Shown piece by piece: positions 8,681 through 19,107 of a stretch of 64,000 nucleotides of DNA. The DNA lies in the NCBI GenBank assembly GCA_030532515.1, contig JAUNKY010000007.1, positions 22,191 to 86,190 on the forward strand, read 5' to 3'. The position numbers and the translations under genes are program-made. The DNA is from Actinomycetaceae bacterium (lineage in GTDB: Bacteria; Actinomycetota; Actinomycetes; Actinomycetales; Actinomycetaceae). How positions within the stretch are numbered: position 1 is the stretch's first letter; each line of letters opens with the position of its first letter. A model generated the notes under the pieces. That model searched no databases, had not been told where the DNA came from, and saw only the letters and a program-made list of their open reading frames with translations.

Positions 8681-8785
8681 CGGAGCGTAACACGCCGTGG
8701 GTATTTACTTCGGCGTGTTACGCTCCGATGTTTTGGGGGAGGGGAATAGCCGGCTTCGAGGGCGGTGTGCTACGCTTCGAGGGCG
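8681..8785. repeat. Dispersed repeat hairpin and a fused octamer-repeat composite
   Basis: CGGAGCGTAACACGCCG (8681-8697) and its exact complement (8711-8727) form a 17-bp stem 20 nt after the antiporter stop. Following it, 8757-8785 holds two CGAGGGCG octamers joined by GTGTGCTACGCTT, which resembles a degraded reverse repeat. The remainder of the gap to putP (8786-9030) carries the putP promoter region. Confidence 0.75.
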
Positions 8786-8961
8786 GAAAAAGAAGCCTGC
8801 TCAGAATGTGAGCATTGTAGTGTCAAAGTTGATTGAAAGAGCTTAAAAGGTGCATAAAGTCCCAAAATAGGTAACGAAATGATAACAGTGTGTTTGCTTA
8901 GATACTAAACCCTAGTCAAGCTAGTGCAATCCTGGATACTCTCACATCAGTACCGAACTAA

Positions 8962-8980
8962 CGTTAAAACAAAGTTAACG
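8962..8980. promoter_or_regulatory. Small inverted repeat upstream of putP
   Basis: CGTTAA, 7 nt, TTAACG lies about 50 nt before the putP start. It could be an operator or part of a promoter. No regulator is known and the site is short. Confidence 0.3.
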
Positions 8981-9030
8981 GACTATTTTCCCTAAAAACC
9001 CACTTGTGGAAACCAAAGGAGGTTCCCCTA

Positions 9031-10524
9031 ATGGAAGCAGTGACTTATCAAGCCATTGCGATGATCATCTACCTAGTAGCAATGATCATGATCGGACTTT
9101 TTGCCTACAACCGCACTAATAACCTGGATGACTACATGCTGGGCGGACGCCAGCTTGGTCCAGGCGTCGCAGCTTTGTCCGCAGGCGCCTCGGACATGTC
9201 TGGCTGGCTACTCCTGGGCCTGCCTGGTGCAATCTACACCTCCGGTCTGATTGAAGCTTGGATTGCAGTTGGTCTAACGATTGGTGCCTGGCTCAACTGG
9301 AAGCTAGTTGCCCCACGCTTGCGCGCCTACTCCCAGGTATCTTCAAACTCCATCACCATCCCTTCCTTCCTGGGCTCCCGCCTGCGTGACTCCACCAACC
9401 TGATCCGCGTCGTAGCTGGTGTGATCATTATGATCTTCTTTACCTTCTACGTATCTTCAGGCATGGTCTCTGGCGGCGTATTCTTCGAATCCTCCTTTGG
9501 TATGAGCTACAACCTCGGCATGATCCTTGTTGCCGGCATTACCGTGCTCTACACCCTGGTCGGTGGCTTCTTAGCAGTATCTTGGACTGACGTAGTCCAA
9601 GGTCTGATGATGCTGATCGCCCTGGTATTGGTACCGCTGGTAGGCATCATGCACGTCGGTGGCCCAGTCGAACTATTCCACCAAATCCATGCTGTTAACG
9701 CAGACCTAACTTCCATTCTTGGGCCTCGCGAAGCCGCCCTTGGCGCAACTATCTTCGGTATCATCTCTGCCATGGCTTGGGGTCTAGGTTACTTTGGTCA
9801 GCCACACATCATCGTGCGCTTCATGGCGCTGCGCTCGCCAGCAGAAGCGAAGGCAGCTCGCCGCATCGGCATTGGCTGGATGCTTCTATCCATTATCGGC
9901 GCTGGTATGACCGCCCTCGTAGGTGTTGCCGTCTACCGTCACGATACCGGACAGCTGCCAAACCCAGAAGCAGTCTTCATCAGCTTGGGCCAGCTACTGT
10001 TCCACCCACTCATTGCAGGCTTCATGCTGGCAGCCATTCTGGCAGCGATTATGTCCACCATCTCCTCTCAGCTGCTGGTAACTTCATCCGCAATCGTCGA
10101 AGACGTTTACAAGGCCCTCTCTAAGAAGGAACTGCGCGAAAACGACGGTATCTTGCTGGGACGTATTGCTGTGGGCGTAGTTTCTGTGATGGCAGCCTTC
10201 CTGGCTTGGGTACGTGACGATACCATTCTTGGTCTGGTGGCCTTCGCTTGGGCGGGATTCGGCGCCTCCTTCGGTCCTACCGTTCTCTTGGCACTCTACT
10301 GGCGTAAGTTCACTGCTTGGGGGGCAACCGCAGGTATGGTTGCTGGCGCTATCACTGTAGGTGTCTGGCGCAGCCTCAAGGGCGGCATTTTCGACATGTA
10401 TGAAATCCTCCCTGGCTTCATCATGAACTTCGCTGTAGCCATCATCGTGTCCATCTTGGTTTGGAAGCCAAACGCTGAAATCGAGAAGGAATTCGACGAA
10501 TCTCTGGAACTACTCAAGAAGTAA
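9031..10524 (+). CDS. putP: Sodium/proline symporter
   Basis: A sodium:solute symporter family (SSS) member of 497 aa with about 13 membrane segments. It imports proline together with Na+ across the cytoplasmic membrane. Recognisable PutP stretches include DYMLGGRQLGPGVAALSAGASDMSGWLLLGLPGA near the N-terminus, and GYFGQPHIIVRFMALRSPAEA and AAILAAIMSTISSQLLV in the middle. The ATG at 9031 has a strong AAAGGAGGTT ribosome-binding site 8 nt upstream, so I preferred it to the earlier in-frame GTG. putA follows on the same strand after a terminator, so import and oxidation of proline are neighbours but probably separate transcripts. Confidence 0.94.
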   Translation: MEAVTYQAIAMIIYLVAMIMIGLFAYNRTNNLDDYMLGGRQLGPGVAALSAGASDMSGWLLLGLPGAIYTSGLIEAWIAVGLTIGAWLNWKLVAPRLRAYSQVSSNSITIPSFLGSRLRDSTNLIRVVAGVIIMIFFTFYVSSGMVSGGVFFESSFGMSYNLGMILVAGITVLYTLVGGFLAVSWTDVVQGLMMLIALVLVPLVGIMHVGGPVELFHQIHAVNADLTSILGPREAALGATIFGIISAMAWGLGYFGQPHIIVRFMALRSPAEAKAARRIGIGWMLLSIIGAGMTALVGVAVYRHDTGQLPNPEAVFISLGQLLFHPLIAGFMLAAILAAIMSTISSQLLVTSSAIVEDVYKALSKKELRENDGILLGRIAVGVVSVMAAFLAWVRDDTILGLVAFAWAGFGASFGPTVLLALYWRKFTAWGATAGMVAGAITVGVWRSLKGGIFDMYEILPGFIMNFAVAIIVSILVWKPNAEIEKEFDESLELLKK

Positions 10525-10537
10525 GCCAGAACCAACT

Positions 10538-10585
10538 AAGCTTTCGCTTCGGATTCAACGTCGCAGCCGAAGCGAAAGCTTTTTC
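10538..10585 (+). terminator. Terminator after putP
   Basis: AAGCTTTCGCTTCGG (10538-10552) pairs exactly with 10567-10581 and is followed by a T tract. The stem is 15 bp and the loop 14 nt. Confidence 0.85.
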
Positions 10586-10591
10586 CAAAAC

Positions 10592-10716
10592 CGGAGCGTA
10601 ACACGCCGACATGAATAAGTTGGGTATGTTACGCTCCGATTTTTGGGCGTGGAAACCAGGGAGTTTTGCTTAGCAAATAAAACCCTTTGAAAATCACTTC
10701 GGCGTGTTACGCTCCG
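10592..10716. repeat. Three copies of the dispersed repeat between putP and putA
   Basis: A forward copy (10592-10609) faces a partly degenerate reverse copy (about 10622-10638), and an exact reverse copy follows at 10699-10716. They occupy the first half of the 407-bp gap. The second half (10717-10931) is A/T-rich and presumably holds the putA promoter, but I see no clear hexamers or operator. Confidence 0.75.
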
Positions 10717-10931
10717 AAAAGAAGATTTACAAGCAATACCAGGGAAACAAAGCCGTACTATCCCAACCAAACATTTCTACAACAAAAGTAAAAAACAAAC
10801 ATACTTGCATAAAAGCATTTATGAAACATCAAGAAACTTAATACAAAGAGCGGTAAAATAAAGGCTATCGCCACTGTGGGCAAAAACCCAAGACTGGCCT
10901 TGGAAATCCAACCAAATTTGAAAGGAAAATC

Positions 10932-13900
10932 ATGAGCGAGTCCAACGCAGCGCTTGCTAATTTCGAAGAAATTGCTGAACGTGCTCTGCTGCGCGCTCGG
11001 CGCTGGGCAGACGCCTCTACCAAATACCCTATGGAACAAGCTGCCAAGCTATTGGCTAACGTGTTGGATGCGCCCGGTGGCCTGGACTACACGGTAGCTT
11101 TCGTGGACGGCGTAGTCCGCCCAGAAGATAAAGAAGTAGCAGCCGAACACCTTGGGCGAATCGGCGCCCAAAACCCCAAGTTCCTGCCCTGGTACCTCCG
11201 CACTCCTGCGCTGGTCGGTGGCGTCCTCGGCAAGCACGTGCCAAAGCTATCCGTGCCAGCTGCCCGTAAGGTATTCGCCGCCCTGGTAGGCGACCTGGTA
11301 GTTGACGTAACTGATGCCAAGCTGGGACCAGCTATCCAGCGCCTGCGCGCAAACGGCAGCCGCCTAAACATGAACCTCCTGGGTGAAGCCGTACTGGGCG
11401 AAAAAGAAGCTGCTCGTCGCCTTAACGACACGCTGCAGCTACTCAAACGAGACGACGTTGACTACGTCTCTCTCAAAGTTTCTGCAGTTACCGGCCCACA
11501 CAATGCCTGGGGCTACCAGCAGGTAGTCGACCACGCTGTAGAACAGCTACTGCCGCTCTACCAATACGCCGCCGCTTCAGGACGCAACAAGTTCATTAAC
11601 CTGGACATGGAAGAATACCGCGACCTGAACCTCACCATCGACGTATTCAAGAAGATCCTGGATCGCGAAGAACTGCTGGGCCTTGAAGCCGGTATCGTAC
11701 TGCAGGCCTACCTGCCAGATACCCTCAACTCGATGAAAGACCTGCAAGCTTGGGCCAAAGCCCGTCGCGCTCGCGGAGGCGCCCGCATCAAGGTGCGCGT
11801 CGTAAAGGGTGCCAACCTGGCGATGGAACGCGTCGACGCACTGATGCACGGCTGGTCCCTCACCACCTGGGAATCCAAGCAGGCAACCGACGCCAACTAC
11901 CTGCGTATCCTCGACTGGGCCATGCGTCCTGAAAACATTGAAAACATCCGCCTGGGTGTAGCTGGCCACAACCTCTTCACTGTCGCCACCGCCTGGGAAA
12001 TGGCACTGGACCGCGGCGTAACCGAAGGCGTTGAAATCGAAATGCTTTCCGGTATGGCAACCCAGCAAGCCTCGGCAGTGCGCGAAGATGTAGGCAAACT
12101 ACTGCTGTATGTTCCGGTAGTTCACCCGCACGAATACGATGTGGCAATCGCCTACTTGGTACGCCGCCTTGAAGAAAACTCTGCAGACGACAATTTCATG
12201 GCTTCCATCTTCGACATCGGCACCAACATTGCCTCTTTCGAAAAGGAAAAGGCACGTTTCTTGAACGCCGTAGAACAGCTACAGGCAGAAGGCGATTCCC
12301 GCGTGGGTGCAAACCGTAAGCAGAACCGCCAGACTGAAACTACTGAGCAGCTAACCGCTGAAGCCCAGGACGAAAACGGCCAGTGGGTCTTTGCAAACAC
12401 CGCTGATTCTGACCCAGCCATCGGCGCTAACTTGGAATGGGCAAAGGAGATTGCCGCACGCATTCCAACTTCTACGATGGGTGTGGAAACTGCTGCGGAA
12501 GCAGAAATTAACGACGCTAAGGAGCTCGACCGCTTCATCCAAAAGATTGCTTTGGGTGCAAAGAAGTGGGCTGCGAAGCCAGCGGCAGAACGTGCGGACA
12601 TCCTGCACCGTGCCGGCGTGGAAATCGCTCGCCGTCGCGCAGATTTGATCGAGGTCGCCGGATCAGAGCTTGGTAAGGGCCTGGACCAATCTGACGTGGA
12701 AGTTTCTGAAGCTGCTGACTTCGCACACTACTACGCACAGCAGGCGTTGGAGCTGGAAAAGGTAAATGGCGCTACTTTCAAACCAGTTGGCGTCACCTTG
12801 ATTACCCCACCATGGAACTTCCCAATGGCTATTCCAGCCGGTGGCGTGTTGGCTGCTTTGGCAGCTGGTTCAGGTGTAATCCTTAAGCCAGCTTCAGTTT
12901 CGAAGCGCTGCGGTGCGGTAATCGCTGAATGTCTGTGGGCAGCTGGCGTACCAGCCGATGTTTTCGGTTTGGTAAACGTCGGCGAACGCGAACTGGGTAA
13001 GGAACTGGTTACCGACGAGCGAATTGAACGCGTAGTTCTCACCGGTGGTGCAGAAACCGCTGAACTGTTCCGTTCTTGGGATCCAACCTTGAAGCTGATG
13101 GCTGAAACTTCGGGTAAGAACTCCATCATCGTTACCCCATCGGCAGACCTTGACTTGGCTGTGAAGGATATTGTGAACTCGGCATTCGGCCACGCCGGCC
13201 AGAAGTGCTCCGCTTGTTCGAACGTTATCTTGGTTGGCTCCGCCGGCTTCTCTAAGCGCGTGCGTAACCAGCTGATTGACGCTGTGAAGTCTTTGAAGAT
13301 CGGTTGGGCCGATGACCTCTCAGTCCAGATGGGGCCACTGTCTGTTAAGCCAGGCGAAAAGCTAATGCGCGGCCTGACCAAGCTGGAGCCAGGACAACGC
13401 TGGGTAATCGAACCTAAGCGACTGGATGATTCTGGTCGTCTGTGGAGCCCAGGCGTACGCGCCGGGGTTGAAGCTGGCTCAGAGTTCCATCTCACTGAAT
13501 ACTTCGGCCCGCTGCTGGGTATTATGCGCGTGGATACTTTGGAAGAAGCTATCTTCGTGCAGAATATGACCGACTATGGCTTGACCGCTGGTTTACACTC
13601 TTTGGACGCTGAAGAAATCAACCTGTGGTTGAACAACGTTCAAGCTGGTAACGTCTACGTAAACCGTGGTATCACCGGCGCAATTGTGCAGCGCCAGCCA
13701 TTCGGTGGTTGGAAGCGTTCGGTGGTTGGTGAAGGCGCTAAGGCCGGCGGTCCAAACTACCTCTTCGGGTTCGGCACCTTCGAGCAGGCTGAGCTTGAAC
13801 CAGTTCCAACCGGTGAAGGCGTCAAGCTGAAGTCCCAGTATGTTGGACTATTGGAAATCGCTAAGGAACACCTATCCGAAGCCGAGTTCGATCACCTGCT

Positions 13901-14519
13901 CCAGGTAATTAAGCACGACGCTTATGTCACCGCACACGTCTTCGACGAACTGCACGACCCAAGCCAGATTCCGGTAGAACGTAACATTCTGCGTTACCTA
14001 CCTGCTGATACCACCGTACGCTTTGGTAAAGATGCGACTAAGTTCGAAATCTTCCGCGTACTTTCAGCAGGTCTGTCTGTCGGTGCTTTTGCATTCTTCG
14101 CAGATGACAACGAAGCCTTCGCCCGTTTCCTCAACGGTGGCGGTTTCGACGATGTGGCCCTGATGGTTTCTTCCACCGAGTACCTACCAACCGAACTGGT
14201 GGCCTTGCTCAACAAGTTCGGTGTCGAAACTGTGGTTGAAAATGAATCGCAGTTCCAGCGTCGCCTGCTGGAAGAACACTACTTGGGTGAGCGAGTTCGC
14301 GTAGTTGGCGAGGACGGCGATGCACTGCGCCGTGCAGTTGGAGGCAGCATTGACATCGCTATCTTCGACGATCCAGTTACCGATGCTGGCCGTATCGAAA
14401 TCCTGCCATTCGTCCACGAACAGGCAGTTTCCATCACTAACCACCGTTTTGGTAACCGTACTCCACTGTCTGCTGAAGTTTTGGCTGACCGCTGGGATAC
14501 TGCAAACTTGGACGCATAA
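10932..14519 (+). CDS. putA: Bifunctional proline dehydrogenase / L-glutamate gamma-semialdehyde dehydrogenase
   Basis: A 1195-aa enzyme that oxidises proline to glutamate in two steps. The N-terminal half (about 90-460) is the FAD-dependent proline dehydrogenase barrel, with LMNLLGEAVLGE-like, DVDYVSLKVSAVTGP and RVVKGANLAMER motifs. From about 530 to 1000 it is an NAD-dependent aldehyde dehydrogenase with MAETSGKNS and the catalytic cysteine in GQKCSACSN (about residue 759). A C-terminal extension of about 190 residues has no motif I recognise. There is no N-terminal ribbon-helix-helix DNA-binding domain, so it should not act as its own repressor. Ribosome-binding AAAGGAAAATC precedes the ATG. 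Confidence 0.95.
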   Translation: MSESNAALANFEEIAERALLRARRWADASTKYPMEQAAKLLANVLDAPGGLDYTVAFVDGVVRPEDKEVAAEHLGRIGAQNPKFLPWYLRTPALVGGVLGKHVPKLSVPAARKVFAALVGDLVVDVTDAKLGPAIQRLRANGSRLNMNLLGEAVLGEKEAARRLNDTLQLLKRDDVDYVSLKVSAVTGPHNAWGYQQVVDHAVEQLLPLYQYAAASGRNKFINLDMEEYRDLNLTIDVFKKILDREELLGLEAGIVLQAYLPDTLNSMKDLQAWAKARRARGGARIKVRVVKGANLAMERVDALMHGWSLTTWESKQATDANYLRILDWAMRPENIENIRLGVAGHNLFTVATAWEMALDRGVTEGVEIEMLSGMATQQASAVREDVGKLLLYVPVVHPHEYDVAIAYLVRRLEENSADDNFMASIFDIGTNIASFEKEKARFLNAVEQLQAEGDSRVGANRKQNRQTETTEQLTAEAQDENGQWVFANTADSDPAIGANLEWAKEIAARIPTSTMGVETAAEAEINDAKELDRFIQKIALGAKKWAAKPAAERADILHRAGVEIARRRADLIEVAGSELGKGLDQSDVEVSEAADFAHYYAQQALELEKVNGATFKPVGVTLITPPWNFPMAIPAGGVLAALAAGSGVILKPASVSKRCGAVIAECLWAAGVPADVFGLVNVGERELGKELVTDERIERVVLTGGAETAELFRSWDPTLKLMAETSGKNSIIVTPSADLDLAVKDIVNSAFGHAGQKCSACSNVILVGSAGFSKRVRNQLIDAVKSLKIGWADDLSVQMGPLSVKPGEKLMRGLTKLEPGQRWVIEPKRLDDSGRLWSPGVRAGVEAGSEFHLTEYFGPLLGIMRVDTLEEAIFVQNMTDYGLTAGLHSLDAEEINLWLNNVQAGNVYVNRGITGAIVQRQPFGGWKRSVVGEGAKAGGPNYLFGFGTFEQAELEPVPTGEGVKLKSQYVGLLEIAKEHLSEAEFDHLLQVIKHDAYVTAHVFDELHDPSQIPVERNILRYLPADTTVRFGKDATKFEIFRVLSAGLSVGAFAFFADDNEAFARFLNGGGFDDVALMVSSTEYLPTELVALLNKFGVETVVENESQFQRRLLEEHYLGERVRVVGEDGDALRRAVGGSIDIAIFDDPVTDAGRIEILPFVHEQAVSITNHRFGNRTPLSAEVLADRWDTANLDA

Positions 14520-14615
14520 TCGCGCCAAGTAAATACCGCAAAGAACTGGATACGTAGCACGGTTTTGGAACTTCTTGTTTCAACTAAAATGTAGTTCCAC
14601 CACTGCGTTCCACTT

Positions 14616-14718
14616 CGGAGCGTAACACGCCGAGGCTGTGCCCGCCGGGAAACCGGCGGGCACAGCCTTTAGGTTTATCGCGGGGAGTGAGAAAATGAGC
14701 TCGGCGTGTTACGCTCCG
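14616..14718. repeat. Repeat pair enclosing a terminator, after putA
   Basis: A forward copy (14616-14633) and a reverse copy (14701-14718) of the dispersed 18-mer flank the GC-rich hairpin at 14634-14671. The reverse copy runs directly into a CGCCCTCG octamer (14717-14724). The rest of the 359-bp putA-purA gap has no other visible element. Confidence 0.75.
14634..14671 (+). terminator. GC-rich hairpin terminator after putA
   Basis: GGCTGTGCCCGCCGG and its exact complement enclose a GAAA tetraloop and are followed by TTTA. The 15-bp stem with a tetraloop is very stable. The T tract is short, so termination is likely rather than certain. Confidence 0.7.
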
Positions 14719-14845
14719 CCCTCGGGATATATGAAGCCCAACCTGCGTAGCCAGAGAACTAAATAACCGGTAGAATCTTGTAAGTAGAAACTCCATTTTC
14801 TGCACTGCGTTGGCTGTGAAAGAAAACTTGCCTGAGCGCAGTTAA

Positions 14846-16165
<1,320 letters not shown>

Positions 16166-16177
16166 ACAGCTGTTTTG

Positions 16178-16212
16178 AAAAGCGGCATCCGTGAAAGCGG
16201 GTGCCGCTTTTA
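16178..16212 (+). terminator. Terminator after purA
   Basis: AAAAGCGGCATCC and GGGTGCCGCTTTT form a stem with one G-T pair and are followed by AGTTTG. Confidence 0.75.
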
Positions 16213-16227
16213 GTTTGTTTCTTTTAG

Positions 16228-16331
16228 CGGAGCGTAACACGCCGAGGAGAATCACTTCGGCGTGTTACGCTCCGGGGATAAGAGGTGGGTAGGAGCGATG
16301 CTGAAAAATAGGTTCGGCGTGTTACGCTCCG
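16228..16331. repeat. Dispersed repeat hairpin plus a third copy
   Basis: CGGAGCGTAACACGCCGA (16228-16245) and its perfect complement (16257-16274) give an 18-bp stem with an 11-nt loop, the cleanest example of the paired form. A second reverse copy is at 16314-16331. The cluster lies between the purA terminator and the Zur-like box of the metal transporter. Confidence 0.85.
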
Positions 16332-16356
16332 AACAAAAGCCAGTTTATATTGATTT

Positions 16357-16371
16357 TGGTAATCATTTTCA
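16357..16371. promoter_or_regulatory. Zur-like operator
   Basis: TGGTAATCATTTTCA is a near palindrome with TGAAAATGATTACCA on the other strand. It resembles the actinobacterial Zur box (TGAAAATnATTTTCA type). It lies 60 nt before a zinc/manganese-type binding-protein gene. Zinc-responsive repression of the operon is inferred. Confidence 0.55.
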
Positions 16372-16431
16372 TTAAGGTGGGATAGTTAGAAATAGTTAAA
16401 ACCAGTCTAAGAATTCGCAAGCACGTACCGT

Positions 16432-18054
16432 ATGTTGAAAATCAAACCTAAATCCGCCGCCCTCGGGAGCCTGTTACTGGCCGCCAGCTTGCTGACCGGC
16501 GCATGCACCCAAACCGCGCTCCCGCAGCGAAACGACGGGGTAGTGGACGTCGTAACTTCAACTGCAATCGTTGCTGATATCGTCCAAAATGTAACCGGCA
16601 ACCGGGCGCGCGTAACCTCGCTAATGCCCCCCGGCGCAGACCCGCACTCGTACGAACCAACCCTGCGCGACGTACGCAACATCGCGAACGCCGACATTGC
16701 CTTCACTAACGGGCTGCTTTTGGAAGATAACTCTTTCACCCGCACTATTGAAACTAACACTCGCCCCGAAACTGCGGTAATCCACCTGGCAGAAGACTCC
16801 AGCACCTACGGAACTAACTACATTCCACTGGTGGAAAACGTCAGCTTAGACACCATCTGGCTGGGATTACGAGTGCGCGGCACCGGCGCTAACCTGGGGG
16901 CCACCCGCCAATCTGACGTCAAACTCTCAGCTACGAACCTGCGCGTAGAACCAGCGGCAGAAGCAAACCAAAAACCTGAAATGGCTGGATTTCTAACCTC
17001 AACCTTTGGGCAGGCAGAAATCTATTTCAACTCCAAAGACGGCTTCAACGCCGCCAACGATTTCAAAGACGACACCGCAATTCTTCCTGCCGACGCACAT
17101 ACGCATATGAGCTGGGCCTTCAGTGCCCCCGGGATCTACCAGGTAGATTTCAAAGCCAATTTACGTCTGGACCCAAACAGTGAACCGAAAGAAATCGGGA
17201 CCACCACAGTTACTTTTGCTGTGGGGGTCAACGCCCATGGAATCCCAGGGAAAACCACTGTCTTAGACCACGGACATCAAGATATTACTGTCAATCTTGA
17301 TCTTGGAAAGATTGTCCTTGAAGGCGACTCAACCGACTCGCAGGCAGGCTTGCCCCAGTCAACAGCCACCACCTACGACCCGGCTACAACGGTAATTGCC
17401 GTGCCAAATAAAGCTTTGCAGCGGATTCCCGGCGAACCTCAGTTCAGATTCTTAGGTAAAGCCGGAGAAGAAACTTACCTATTGCCGCAGGCAGTTTTAG
17501 GTAAACACGTCCACGGCGAAATCGACCCCCACCTGTGGCATAACGTTTCTAACGTGATCGCCTACGTCGAGCTAATCAGAGACGAAATGATTAAGCTCGA
17601 CCCTCAAGGAGCCCAGATTTACTCTGAAAACGCCCAGAAATACATTGCGCAACTGAGTGAACTGGACGCTTATATGCGCACTAAAATTGCTGACATTCCG
17701 GCAAAAAATCGCCATCTGGTCACCACCCACGATGGTTACGGCTATTTGGGAGAAGCCTACGAATTGCACATTGCCGGCTTCGTCACCCCAAATCCAGCGA
17801 TTGAACCATCTGCGCGCGACCTGATTGCCTTGACCCGCACGCTACAAAACCTGCAGGTTAAAGCAGTTTTCTTAGAACCAAACCTGGCTTTGCGCGCCAA
17901 CAACCTCACGCAAATCGCCGATCGTTTAGGCGTGCGAATCTGCACCATTTATGGCGACACTTTTGACGAAAAAGTTGATTCTTACATTAAGCTCATGCGT
18001 TTTAACGCAGACAGTCTTCACCAGTGTTTAACCGGAAAAGAGGGGAATAAATGA
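16432..18054 (+). CDS. Anchored-repeat ABC transporter, metal-binding lipoprotein
   Basis: A 540-aa lipoprotein with lipobox LTGAC (Cys at about residue 24). It has the ZnuA/cluster 9 fold of zinc or manganese-binding proteins: VTSTAIVADIVQNV, PGADPHSYEP and, after an insertion, KHVHGEIDPHLWHN, TTHDGYGYLGEAY and FLEPNLALRANNL. The histidine-rich sites bind the metal. Between the two lobes (about 130-330) sits the surface-anchor repeat module containing HTHMSWAFSAPGIYQVDF, as in the TIGR03772-type 'anchored repeat' transporter proteins. It is the first gene of a four-gene operon with ATGA overlap to the next. A Zur-like box is upstream. Inferred role: zinc uptake. Confidence 0.9.
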   Translation: MLKIKPKSAALGSLLLAASLLTGACTQTALPQRNDGVVDVVTSTAIVADIVQNVTGNRARVTSLMPPGADPHSYEPTLRDVRNIANADIAFTNGLLLEDNSFTRTIETNTRPETAVIHLAEDSSTYGTNYIPLVENVSLDTIWLGLRVRGTGANLGATRQSDVKLSATNLRVEPAAEANQKPEMAGFLTSTFGQAEIYFNSKDGFNAANDFKDDTAILPADAHTHMSWAFSAPGIYQVDFKANLRLDPNSEPKEIGTTTVTFAVGVNAHGIPGKTTVLDHGHQDITVNLDLGKIVLEGDSTDSQAGLPQSTATTYDPATTVIAVPNKALQRIPGEPQFRFLGKAGEETYLLPQAVLGKHVHGEIDPHLWHNVSNVIAYVELIRDEMIKLDPQGAQIYSENAQKYIAQLSELDAYMRTKIADIPAKNRHLVTTHDGYGYLGEAYELHIAGFVTPNPAIEPSARDLIALTRTLQNLQVKAVFLEPNLALRANNLTQIADRLGVRICTIYGDTFDEKVDSYIKLMRFNADSLHQCLTGKEGNK

Positions 18055-19016
18055 AGTTTCGGAAAATGATTGCCGCCGCGGCGGTAGTTGGTGTGCTATT
18101 GGCAGGAAACCCCGCTTGGGCGACTCCGAAAGACCCGAACTTAGACCAGCAGGTTTCCGATTCGGAGACCATTGCCCCTGCCGGCGAGCAGACAGTTTTG
18201 CAAGCTGGGCACATTGACCTGGGACCGATTTTCCCTTCCGCAGACTCGGACCAACTGGCGCTCCTGGCCCGCGACGACACTCAAGCTACCCCAGTTTGGC
18301 GGCAGACAAATGACGTAGTTTTCGAAGTTGGGCAGGCAGCGCAGCAGATTCTTCCCGAGGGCGGTGCTTATGACTTCACCGGAAAGAAATCAGGCGAAAC
18401 CGTTTGGGCGCTTCCGCAGACTCAGGTAGCTGACGTGCCTTGGTTGGGCTGGAACACTCAATCTCCGAAGGTTGCTGAGACTTTTGATCGTGGCGTCACG
18501 TTCGAATTTGTTGGCCACCAGGGACCGGGGCAGTTTACGGTCTTCCTCCAAGCCGGTGGCTTCGGTGAACCGCAGGTTCTGTGGACTTCCACCAAGACGG
18601 AAGCACAGGCAATTTGGGTTGATTTACTGACCCACACCCACGCTAACTGGGTATTTACCGAACCGGGCGTGCACCTAGTTAAGCTACGCGTTAAGGGCGC
18701 CACTAAGGATGGTCGCCAGCTAGAGGCAGATGGGGTACTGCGTTTCGCCGTTGGCGGAGCAGACCAAGCGCAGGCTTTCAGTGCTCAGTGGGACAGCTCG
18801 GCTGAGCCTCAGGCGGGTTCTGCTGCCCCCAGTGAACCCCAGGCGTTAGAGGCCCCTAAGACTGATCACGCAGCACAGACTTCTGCAGTTGTTAATAAAG
18901 TCGTCTTTGGATCTTTGGCAGTGAGCGCAGTGCTTTTGGCGCTGATTATTTTCATTTGGCGGCGCAGTCAAAAAGCACAGCAGGCAGCGCGTTCAAACCC
19001 CACCCCCGGAGCGTAA
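18051..19016 (+). CDS. Transporter-associated surface repeat protein, membrane-anchored
   Basis: A 321-aa exported protein with a signal peptide (about 1-25, ending AWA), one anchored-repeat module with TFEFVGHQGPGQFTVF-like and HTHANWVFTEPGVHLVKL motifs, an acidic, Pro/Ala-rich linker and a C-terminal membrane helix (VFGSLAVSAVLLALIIFIW) with a basic tail. This matches the TIGR03773-type companion of anchored-repeat metal transporters. No LPXTG motif is present, so anchoring is by the helix. It overlaps the preceding gene by ATGA. The stop codon (TAA 19014-19016) is supplied by a copy of the dispersed repeat, which encodes the last residues PGA. Confidence 0.85.
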   Translation: MKFRKMIAAAAVVGVLLAGNPAWATPKDPNLDQQVSDSETIAPAGEQTVLQAGHIDLGPIFPSADSDQLALLARDDTQATPVWRQTNDVVFEVGQAAQQILPEGGAYDFTGKKSGETVWALPQTQVADVPWLGWNTQSPKVAETFDRGVTFEFVGHQGPGQFTVFLQAGGFGEPQVLWTSTKTEAQAIWVDLLTHTHANWVFTEPGVHLVKLRVKGATKDGRQLEADGVLRFAVGGADQAQAFSAQWDSSAEPQAGSAAPSEPQALEAPKTDHAAQTSAVVNKVVFGSLAVSAVLLALIIFIWRRSQKAQQAARSNPTPGA

Positions 19017-19078
19017 CTCGCCGAACTGAATGAGCTCTGGAAGATACGCTTCGCAGTTTCCGGAGCGTAACTCGCCGA
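19007..19078. repeat. Dispersed repeat copies overlapping a stop codon
   Basis: CGGAGCGTAACTCGCCGA lies at 19007-19024 and again at 19061-19078, both forward. A degraded reverse copy (GATACGCTTCG) is at about 19043-19053. The first copy runs through the end of the preceding gene and its GCG TAA supplies the last codon and the stop. Confidence 0.8.
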
Positions 19079-19107
19079 ACTTAACTAAACCACAAGGAAA
19101 ATCCAGC

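Noticed and set aside
11577..12601. Minus-strand frames opposite putA
   Set aside because: Shadows of the long putA frame; no ribosome-binding sites and no similarity recognised.
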